A DNA stretch of 31,801 bases from the NCBI GenBank assembly GCA_002480565.1, contig DLCK01000009.1, forward strand, positions 1 to 31,801. The letters are read 5' to 3'. This DNA comes from Phycisphaerales bacterium UBA7800. GTDB lineage: Bacteria; Planctomycetota; Phycisphaerae; Phycisphaerales; Phycisphaeraceae. The notes below the pieces were generated by a model, which was not told the DNA's origin, searched no databases, and was given only the letters and a program-made list of their open reading frames with translations. The translations under genes were made by a program, and so were the position numbers. Shown here piece by piece: positions 25,305 to 31,801 of this stretch. Numbering within the stretch: position 1 is the first letter of the stretch; each line of letters opens with the position of its first letter.

Positions 25305-26582
25305 TTAAGCTTTGCCTGTGAGAATTGCATAAGGCAATGTTACCGATGGGCCAAAAACCGGACAATTCTCGGATCGGACATCCTCAAAGATCCATTCCCA
25401 AGGCGCAAAGGAATTCCCATCGCGGAAGTCTTCCTGCTTAAGAGCAGTCAAATATCGCTGTAAATAGGCTCTTGCCTGGTGAGGTCGGAACTCATAGAGC
25501 ACTGCCGTTAACCAACCTGCGGGCATAAACCAATACCCCCCGTTTTGATAATAATTGTTGGAGGTTGTGGATTTTTCCCACGTGGCATCCGAAGCGAACT
25601 GGTGGTTCAGCGGCACATGTCGAATCGCGCCATCCTGCTCGATGTATCCCCTATCCAATGCGTTAACCAGCGCCTTCCGCGCATCGTTGATACAGGTGCC
25701 ACTGATTGCGTGGCTGTACATGGCATACAGTGTGCCAAACACGTCAGGCTCTGAAGACATATCCGTAGATGCTCGCAACCAACCACTGTCATGGGCAAAA
25801 GTCTGGCCGATGTGCGGTAAGGCGCGCTGCGCTTCAGATGCAAAATACTGAGCCATCGCATCGTCTCCAAAATGCATCGCAAGATCACGCATGTGACTTG
25901 CTGCACGCATCCGTAATAACGTGGGCATCAACAATTGTCCTGTCATGTGAACGGTGTCGCAGAATATAAATCCAACCGCACGCTCAGCTGCTGTAGTAAA
26001 GACAATTCCTTGTGCATCCACTGGCGGGACTGAAAAAGCTTTCAGGAGTCTCTCATAGACTGTCATCCCCTCAATCTCTTCATGCAATAGAGCCAACGGG
26101 CTCTCTGACTGACTCACCAGCATCCATGCCAGCCAGATCACATCAAAATAGTTATTGTAGGGTGGGCGATAGCCATAGGAGCCTCCTTGATCATCCCCCG
26201 AGGAATACGTGCCAGGAAAAAAGACCGGCGAACCGTCGAAGTTCACATGGTCCGCAATGGCCCATGGCGGGACCAAAGCGCCGGTCTTCATGGATCGTGA
26301 TTGTGAACCGTTTTGTGTCTTGAGGATGATGCGTAAATGCTCCAATGCAACGGCATCCGAGATAAATCCCGAAGCAAAAATCATTGTAAAATCCTGAGTC
26401 CAGATCGCTGGATAGGATTTTAATCCGCCAGGTTTGACTGGATCAAAGTCCAACAAATTTGGATGCGCATCACGGACCTGCGGTGTGGCTTGCGACTGGT
26501 GACATGCCAGACAGGTTGCTTCGGTGAGTTGCGAAAAATACAGCTTATCTTTTGGATCGAGTAAAACATCAATGAGCTTCAT
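25305..26582 (-). CDS. Six-hairpin-glycosidase-like protein, family unclear
   Basis: Protein of 425 residues with the look of an (alpha/alpha)6-barrel carbohydrate enzyme. Suggestive segments are SYPAIWTQDFTMIFASGFI, GYRPPYNNYFDVIWLAWMLV, DVFGTLYAMYSHAISG, NNYYQNGGYWFMPAGWLTAVLY and NSFAPWEWIFEDV, with many aromatic and acidic residues as in glycosidase clefts. I cannot place it in a numbered GH family or name the catalytic pair. No signal peptide is seen. ATG at 26582 is preferred (AGG 9 nt upstream); a 26-residue longer reading from 26660 adds only an unlikely N-terminus. The start is divergent from bioD over 160 nt. It may be part of the polysaccharide programme of this genome (inference). 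Confidence 0.6.
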   Translation of the reverse strand: MKLIDVLLDPKDKLYFSQLTEATCLACHQSQATPQVRDAHPNLLDFDPVKPGGLKSYPAIWTQDFTMIFASGFISDAVALEHLRIILKTQNGSQSRSMKTGALVPPWAIADHVNFDGSPVFFPGTYSSGDDQGGSYGYRPPYNNYFDVIWLAWMLVSQSESPLALLHEEIEGMTVYERLLKAFSVPPVDAQGIVFTTAAERAVGFIFCDTVHMTGQLLMPTLLRMRAASHMRDLAMHFGDDAMAQYFASEAQRALPHIGQTFAHDSGWLRASTDMSSEPDVFGTLYAMYSHAISGTCINDARKALVNALDRGYIEQDGAIRHVPLNHQFASDATWEKSTTSNNYYQNGGYWFMPAGWLTAVLYEFRPHQARAYLQRYLTALKQEDFRDGNSFAPWEWIFEDVRSENCPVFGPSVTLPYAILTGKA

Positions 26583-26744
26583 GGCCAACCTGTCATATAA
26601 AAAATCAATGCATACACCCCACTTACACCGGAGGTGTTGGGGATTGTAGAAGTCCAACATTGATGCGTCTACAAAATTTTGCCAATATGGACAAATCCGT
26701 TCTGACTGTGAACATTGCCCGGCAAGGTCAAGTAAAATACTCGC

Positions 26745-27527
26745 ATGAAACTCGACGGACTCAAACTTAACATCCCCGGATTATTCATTACAGGCACAGG
26801 AACCGATGTAGGCAAAACCGTCATCAGCTGCGGCCTGGCATCCGTCTTGCGAGAGCAAGGCATGAACGTAGGCGTCAGCAAGCCCATGGCATCAGGCTGT
26901 CGCAAAGACCGCGAAGGATTGGTCTGCCCGGACACTGAAGCGCTGGCACACTTTGCCGACTGTCGCGTGCCCTTGGAAACAATCACGCCCATCCGATACC
27001 GACAACCACTGGCACCAGGCGTTGCTGCGGAGACCGAAGATGTGGACTTTGATCCGGATGTCATTGTTAAATCATTGCATCACATTCAACAGGTCAGTGA
27101 CTGTCTACTCGTCGAAGGTGCAGGTGGCTTGTATGTCCCCATTGATGCCAAACATCCCAAGACTTCCATGTTGGATTTGATGGCAGCCATCGGGTATCCA
27201 GTGCTGATTGTTGCCGATGCAGGATTGGGGACGATCAATCACACGGTGATGACCATCAAGTGTCTCAAACAGGCAGGCTGTAAAGTCGCAGGTGTGGTGC
27301 TCAACCGTCATGAACCTGACGCCTCATCGCGTGGCAAGCTTGAAGATCCATCCATGCTCTCCAACGCGCGATGGATCAAACGAATGACAGGCAAGGATGT
27401 AATTGCGGTTGTCCCCCGCTGTGATCCAACAGGTGTACAAGTGGACAAGGGGATTCTTGATCAGTCGGTGATCGATGCGATTGGGTTACATTACTGGCCG
27501 GACGTGCTTGGCAAATCAGTCGTCTGA
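26745..27527 (+). CDS. bioD: Dethiobiotin synthetase
   Basis: ATP-dependent carboxylation step of biotin synthesis, closing the ureido ring. The 260-residue protein has the P-loop GTGTDVGKT (residues 17-25), the substrate-site segment VSKPMASGCR, the LVEGAGGLYVP motif, and GVVLNRHEPDASSRG. All key family residues appear present. The ATG at 26745 has no close Shine-Dalgarno, an oddity for a well-conserved gene. No other bio genes are nearby, so biotin genes are scattered in this genome or partly absent. Its last 37 nt overlap the 3' end of the AsmA-like gene on the other strand, and a short stem with eight Ts follows. Confidence 0.94.
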   Translation: MKLDGLKLNIPGLFITGTGTDVGKTVISCGLASVLREQGMNVGVSKPMASGCRKDREGLVCPDTEALAHFADCRVPLETITPIRYRQPLAPGVAAETEDVDFDPDVIVKSLHHIQQVSDCLLVEGAGGLYVPIDAKHPKTSMLDLMAAIGYPVLIVADAGLGTINHTVMTIKCLKQAGCKVAGVVLNRHEPDASSRGKLEDPSMLSNARWIKRMTGKDVIAVVPRCDPTGVQVDKGILDQSVIDAIGLHYWPDVLGKSVV

Positions 27528-30500
27528 GACGGACCTTTTTTTTCCGAACGTTTGCCAAGAATTTCAGACATGGTTTGTTTGATCCCACCCAGTGATTTCA
27601 CGGTGGCGACCGGTTTTTCCAAGGTCCCACCAACGTGAATACCGACCAACTCGTTCTTGAACATCTTCATCAATTCACTCACAGGTCCGAAGTTGGGAGC
27701 ACCGGGATTGCGTGTATACATGTTCAGGTCCAGTGCCTGAGTGTCATATTTGAGTCTACCGTTGCCTGCGATACTGATCGTTGGTGACATGAGTTCGACA
27801 TGTTCGATGTTGATCAAATTTCCATCGATCAAAAACCGTATGTCTGCAGCATTGAACTGTCTGGCCGTCGGTGTCGTCAAGTTCAACAGCTGCACGATCG
27901 ACATGGTCAACGGGAACTGATATATATTTGCATTGGCTATGGCAATCGACCCGCGGCCTGAACGGTAGGACTTGCTTTGCTTCTCCAAGCCTGAAATCGT
28001 CAAGTCCGCAGAGAGCGTAGGCCTCACGAGTGCATCCTCAACAGATTTGTTTTCACGGGGTTTGTCCGGATAGATCATCGGTTGATAGTCAGCATTCTGC
28101 AACGTCAAACGCAACATAAAGGCAGTCGAATCATCCAAGGCAATTTGCCCTTGCCCATGAAGCAGTCCGTTGTAACAGTGTCCGGAAAATTGTTGGATAA
28201 ACAGAACCTGCCCATTGGCTGAATGATTGTCCATTTGGACTTTCAGTGGGCTGATCAATCTGTCAGCAGCAAGAAGCCGATCAAGATTCAAGTCTAATTT
28301 GACCTTGGGTAATCGATCTTCAGTACCTTGCTGGATGACTGAGACATTCATCGTGCCGGTCATCTGTTTGATTGGAACACCTAGCATTGCGGTGGTATCG
28401 GTCAGGTAAACCTGCCCGTCAAATTCAAATGACGAGGCTTCTTTTGCGGACTTGGGGTGATAGATGAGCTTGGCTTTTTGCAGATGATACTTGCCGTTAA
28501 TCTTCAATGCATCAAGAGACTTGACGACTGCGGACGGCAATAGCGCTCGCGTGGTTTCACAAAGTTCATCATTGCGTGCATCGATACTCAAAGCCAGCTT
28601 CGGCGATCCGATTTTTGACAGTTCAGCGAGACCACTTACGGTAGCTTGCCCATTGCCGTATTGACAGATCAGTTCATGGAGTTTGATCTGATCACCTACT
28701 ACATCAATATAGCCTTTCATTTGTGAAAGCTTGATGGTTTGGTCGCGAACCACAGCATGTAGATCACGTGGCGACAATCGCAATTGTGACTTCCAAGGCG
28801 TACCGTTACCATCGCTGAACAATCGCAATGCCATGTCGAAATGACCGGTCAGTTTAAGCGGATCGATAATCCGATGAGCATCATCACGCTTGTTAGCTGA
28901 AGGTGGGATCAAGTCCAGCACAGTGGGTGTGAGTTGTACATTTTCCCCGGAAAAAGTCAGGTCAACCGGCTTGTCTTTGGGAACCTTTCCTGAAAGATGA
29001 AAGATTGCCTTCTCATGCTTACCGGTGATCTGCGTAATCTGCACATCCTTGTCCTGGACAGCGATATAGCCAGTCAGATCATTAATTACAAAGTTACCGC
29101 CGAAGGGTTGGGCTTTACCATCACGGACACGAATCTGCATCGCGGGATAGGGTTTACCAAGATCATTTGCCAGAACCATACCTGCAGCATCAATGGTCGC
29201 ATTAACGCCTAAGGAATCAAGGATTCCTTTGCCTCGATCCCCCAGTGAATTGATGACAATCTCGTCAACGGGAAACGAAGATCCGGTGAACTTGATTTCT
29301 GGCAGGAGTTTTTTCTTGTCACCAAAATACTTCCAATGCATCTTGCCATGAATCGCAGCTTCACCACCGCGTAAACCATGCATTGTCGCGTCTTGTAGTG
29401 TGCCCCCATCTGGCCCGAGCGTGAAGACTCCGCCGGAGAGCTGCATGGGGTATGGCCATTTTTTTAACAGCACGTTGACCCCTTGAAGCTCATAACGCGC
29501 GTCGATGATGTTACGCACATCCTCACCTAGCGAGCGTTGGAGCGTCAGGTACATGTTGGTCTTACCACCCAGATCAAAGACCGGGCGTTTGAGTTTAAGC
29601 TCCACGATCTGTTTTTTGAGTTCCAGAACCTCACGTTGATCAGGTTCGATCTTGGCCGCTGCGAGTTGAAAATTGATCGCTTCACGTTCGCTTAACCACT
29701 TGTGCTGTTGGGTTGAACTGGCGATGAGTCCGTCGGTCTCATCGGTCATTTGAGCATAGCGTTCACGTGAAAACAGGTTGTCAATCAACCCACGATGTTT
29801 GGGAGCCAGTGCGTTGTACAGTGAGTCATCAATAGGCATGTTAAAGCCTGCGACTTGCGCGGTGATACCTGCATCTTCGACCGGATCATAGATGATTTTA
29901 CATTTGATATTCAGACTCGAACCTGATGGGCCATGTCCCCGGAAATTGATGAGTTCGACTTTTTGATCATCAAAGCGAATTAAGCCCCGCACATTGGTCA
30001 AAGGGTAAGGGAAGGTGGTGTAGCAGATACTGGCATCGCGGATGTCGATATTACCCTTGTAGGAGAAGGCGCCGCCTGGGGTCTTACGTTCGACACTGAC
30101 AGCAACTTCCAGATCACCGGTGGGCGAGAGGTCATCGAAGGCTTTGCGTACTTGATGTCCAAACCAGGGCGCGTAGCGTGGCTGAGGTGAAATTTTGCCG
30201 GTGATGATGCTATTGAGTGTAAAAGGTGCATCGGGACTTAGACCGTGAACCTTGCCATTGATTTTGTAGGTAAAGTCTTCGATCTTGCCGATGAGATTTT
30301 CAATGAGAATTTGCTGACCTGAGACTTTGAAGCGTCCTGATTGAACAGTCATGCGACTCTTGTTTTCGGTGTATGGCAAGGTCAATGCCACATCGCTGAC
30401 ATCCAGCACGCCAAAGAGTCCGATGTCAGGATCGTATCCGACGTTGACATTGGGAACCTTGCCGGTGGGTGCGAGTTGGTCCCACCATTCGCGGATGGGC

Positions 30501-31267
30501 GTTGGCAGGAGATTGCGCATTGCCGGCTCATCAAAGTCCAATCCCTTGAGACTTGCTTCGACTTCCAGGGTGTTGACGTTAAGGTATCCAGCGAGGAATG
30601 GATGCATGCCCTGATTCTGCTGAATCTGACGCAGGGAAAAATAGTAGAGATTGCGTGAAGCGGTATCAGCTGACAATGAACCATTGAACGTGGAATTGCC
30701 AATGATGTTGAATTGCCCCTGAGCCAACTCGCCCATCACGATCTGCCCGTTACGGATAAAAATGTTGGGCAGGTTTTGGGGCACCCGTGTCAAACCATCG
30801 ACACCACTGACACGGTAGTCCGCATTACGCACCGCGCGCAGTGATTCAAAATTAAACTTGTCAGTACCAAGATCACGTGCCAGATACAATACCGGGTCTA
30901 TGAAAGTCAGATTTCGAGCTTCAAACCGCCCCTGAATCAAACTCAGTACATCATGGCGGATCACCACGTTTCGTGCTTCAAAGAGCTTGCCTGCATGTTC
31001 ACTCATCCCCGGGACCGTGAGCATGACATCCTGCAATTCAATGGTCCCATCCAATCGAATCCAGGCGGCTTTAATGTGAGTCTGAGCACCGGTTAAATCA
31101 GAAAGGAATTTACCAACCATATCGGCAAGACGCCCGGGACGTGTCAGGTAGACCACAGTCCCTGCAACAAACAGGCCAAGGATCAATAAGAACAATCCCG
31201 CGCGTCGGACACCGCGTCGATGTGGCATGCCCCCGATCAATGAACGATGTGCCCGATGTCTACGCAA
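27491..31267 (-). CDS. Large AsmA-like (AsmA/TamB-superfamily) envelope protein
   Basis: Protein of 1258 residues with one N-terminal helix (about 21-41, RRAGLFLLILGLFVAGTVVYLT) and a very long periplasmic region of repeating beta segments. Such proteins form long grooves that shuttle lipids across the envelope. Family traits: an early IRLDGTIELQDVMLTVPG, many DLxVSGLA/GxGxLxxD-type strand repeats, and the AsmA-C-terminal-like LVRPTLSADLTISGL, SYRSGRGSIAIANANIYQFPL, MSPTISIAGNGRLKYDTQALDLNMYTRN and KNELVGIHVGGTLEKPVATVK. A Lys/Glu-rich helix near 520-570 interrupts the strands. The start is TTG at 31267, supported by GAGGAAAGG ending 5 nt upstream; an ATG 13 codons later is the alternative. 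The 3' end overlaps bioD by 37 nt. Confidence 0.85.
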   Translation of the reverse strand: MRRHRAHRSLIGGMPHRRGVRRAGLFLLILGLFVAGTVVYLTRPGRLADMVGKFLSDLTGAQTHIKAAWIRLDGTIELQDVMLTVPGMSEHAGKLFEARNVVIRHDVLSLIQGRFEARNLTFIDPVLYLARDLGTDKFNFESLRAVRNADYRVSGVDGLTRVPQNLPNIFIRNGQIVMGELAQGQFNIIGNSTFNGSLSADTASRNLYYFSLRQIQQNQGMHPFLAGYLNVNTLEVEASLKGLDFDEPAMRNLLPTPIREWWDQLAPTGKVPNVNVGYDPDIGLFGVLDVSDVALTLPYTENKSRMTVQSGRFKVSGQQILIENLIGKIEDFTYKINGKVHGLSPDAPFTLNSIITGKISPQPRYAPWFGHQVRKAFDDLSPTGDLEVAVSVERKTPGGAFSYKGNIDIRDASICYTTFPYPLTNVRGLIRFDDQKVELINFRGHGPSGSSLNIKCKIIYDPVEDAGITAQVAGFNMPIDDSLYNALAPKHRGLIDNLFSRERYAQMTDETDGLIASSTQQHKWLSEREAINFQLAAAKIEPDQREVLELKKQIVELKLKRPVFDLGGKTNMYLTLQRSLGEDVRNIIDARYELQGVNVLLKKWPYPMQLSGGVFTLGPDGGTLQDATMHGLRGGEAAIHGKMHWKYFGDKKKLLPEIKFTGSSFPVDEIVINSLGDRGKGILDSLGVNATIDAAGMVLANDLGKPYPAMQIRVRDGKAQPFGGNFVINDLTGYIAVQDKDVQITQITGKHEKAIFHLSGKVPKDKPVDLTFSGENVQLTPTVLDLIPPSANKRDDAHRIIDPLKLTGHFDMALRLFSDGNGTPWKSQLRLSPRDLHAVVRDQTIKLSQMKGYIDVVGDQIKLHELICQYGNGQATVSGLAELSKIGSPKLALSIDARNDELCETTRALLPSAVVKSLDALKINGKYHLQKAKLIYHPKSAKEASSFEFDGQVYLTDTTAMLGVPIKQMTGTMNVSVIQQGTEDRLPKVKLDLNLDRLLAADRLISPLKVQMDNHSANGQVLFIQQFSGHCYNGLLHGQGQIALDDSTAFMLRLTLQNADYQPMIYPDKPRENKSVEDALVRPTLSADLTISGLEKQSKSYRSGRGSIAIANANIYQFPLTMSIVQLLNLTTPTARQFNAADIRFLIDGNLINIEHVELMSPTISIAGNGRLKYDTQALDLNMYTRNPGAPNFGPVSELMKMFKNELVGIHVGGTLEKPVATVKSLGGIKQTMSEILGKRSEKKGPSQTTDLPSTSGQ
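27519..27543 (+). terminator. Possible rho-independent terminator of bioD
   Basis: GTCGTCTGAGACGGAC can form a 6-bp stem with one bulge over a three-base loop, followed by eight Ts (27536-27543). It overlaps the bioD stop codon and lies inside the opposite coding region, so codon constraint may explain part of it. Confidence 0.45.
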
Positions 31268-31341
31268 AACGGCCTTTCCTCAAGGGGGAAGTTACACCCC
31301 CGGATCAATCCTTGTTACCATTGGCGTCCCCAACGGTAGTC

Positions 31342-31375
31342 TGTACACATTGTACCGACATGTCGAAGGTGTACA
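31342..31375. promoter_or_regulatory. Nested dyads in the divergent AsmA/MetG-beta-like intergenic region
   Basis: TGTACAC (31342-31348) and GTGTACA (31369-31375) are perfect reverse complements. Between them lies a perfect 10-bp palindrome, CGACATGTCG (31356-31365). The two centres differ by 2 nt. This lies between the AsmA-like TTG start and the ATG of the tRNA-binding gene, so it may regulate either one or both. Confidence 0.4.
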
Positions 31376-31409
31376 CTCAGAGTTTATTACACAATGTATG
31401 GAGCAGAAG

Positions 31410-31760
31410 ATGCAAACCAAACCGGAAATTACGTATGACGACTTTGCAAAGATCGACTTACGCGTCGCAACCATCGTCGAAGCCATGGAACATCCCAATG
31501 CAGACCGCCTTTTGAAGCTGCAAATCGACTTGGGTGAAGAAAAACGTCAGATTTGTGCAGGTATCAAGGCACACTATCAACCCCAAGACCTCATCGGCAT
31601 GCAGATTATTGTCGTGGCAAACCTTGCTCCGCGCAAAATCCGCGGTGAAGAGTCCAACGGCATGCTTCTGGCGGCGAGCAACATGGAAGGCGAAGAAGTC
31701 ACCGATGTGATCCTCCTAAGCCCCTCAAAGCCTGCTAACGCCGGTTCCACGGTCGGCTGA
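31410..31760 (+). CDS. Stand-alone tRNA-binding domain protein (MetG-beta/CsaA-like)
   Basis: OB-fold tRNA-binding protein of 116 residues, like the C-terminal dimerisation and tRNA-binding domain of methionyl-tRNA synthetase. ITYDDFAKIDLRVATIVEAMEHPNADRLLKLQIDLGEEKRQICAGIKAHY and VVANLAPRKIRGEESNGMLLAAS are the hallmark segments. It may be the separate beta subunit of a split MetRS or a Trbp111/CsaA-like protein; a MetG without this domain elsewhere in the genome would decide. ATG at 31410 is preferred because GGAG lies 6 nt upstream and the family begins there; an ATG at 31398 is possible, and a longer frame from 31227 has no family homology before this point. Nothing is seen in the last 41 nt of the window. 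Confidence 0.88.
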   Translation: MQTKPEITYDDFAKIDLRVATIVEAMEHPNADRLLKLQIDLGEEKRQICAGIKAHYQPQDLIGMQIIVVANLAPRKIRGEESNGMLLAASNMEGEEVTDVILLSPSKPANAGSTVG

Positions 31761-31801
31761 TCAAACCGTCATTGCAAACCAACTGAACCACTACCGGCTG
31801 A

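Noticed and set aside
26499..26513. CLACH, a match to the CxxCH heme c motif in the six-hairpin-like protein
   Set aside because: The protein has no signal peptide, only one such motif, and the rest is carbohydrate-enzyme-like. A five-residue pattern occurs by chance.
1..31801. CRISPR arrays, transposases, integrases, phage genes, tRNA or rRNA genes
   Set aside because: None found on either strand; the only dispersed repeats are the inverted elements listed.

Overview
The window looks like a piece of a planctomycete chromosome, most likely of the class Phycisphaerae. I infer this from a stand-alone pseudopilin with the H-X9-DG motif beside a secreted GH50-like hydrolase and a XylR-type regulator, from a membrane protein with a CxxC...CxxC ribbon of the 'CGFDLTG...CSECG' type, from a PurS-PurL fusion, and from a GT-C/TPR membrane protein. 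This is inference from protein style; no rRNA or tRNA gene is present to confirm it. I see no prophage, insertion sequence, CRISPR array or defence island. The DNA reads as ordinary chromosome with mid-range GC.

Layout. 1-2912 (minus strand): ricT, then the methionine-salvage genes mtnB and mtnD (mtnD is cut by the window edge). 3061-7786: an SPFH protein (+), metF (-) with a clear promoter and a 14-bp palindrome, a family 2 glycosyltransferase (+), and a SulP transporter with a STAS domain (-) whose leader can fold over its own ribosome binding site. 7910-16234: a carbohydrate block with a GH2 beta-mannosidase (-), hisI (+) with a strong terminator, then a pseudopilin + GH50 pair (-) read divergently from a XylR/AraC regulator (+). 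16257-20753 (minus strand): a GT-C/TPR membrane protein, a ribbon-containing membrane protein and a small lipoprotein. 20961-25298 (+): purSL and a YkgJ-type cysteine-cluster protein. 25305-31760: a six-hairpin-glycosidase-like protein (-), bioD (+), a 1258-residue AsmA-like protein (-) and a stand-alone tRNA-binding protein of the MetG-beta/CsaA type (+).

How it works together. Two themes recur. One is one-carbon, sulfur and cofactor metabolism: mtnB/mtnD, metF, a SulP anion transporter, bioD, a MetRS-type tRNA-binding protein, purSL and hisI. The other is polysaccharide use: the GH50-like enzyme with its pseudopilin and sugar-sensing regulator, the beta-mannosidase and the six-hairpin protein. 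Genes alternate strand often. Convergent neighbours are packed tightly (gaps of 8, 22 and 6 nt and one 37-nt overlap).

The most interesting non-coding signals are a family of inverted repeats built from 8-base units (ACCACAGAG...) at the 3' ends of genes, a longer relative with a CACGAAGG-type unit, the sulP leader stem, the metF palindrome, and matching heptamers in the divergent pilin/xylR intergenic region.
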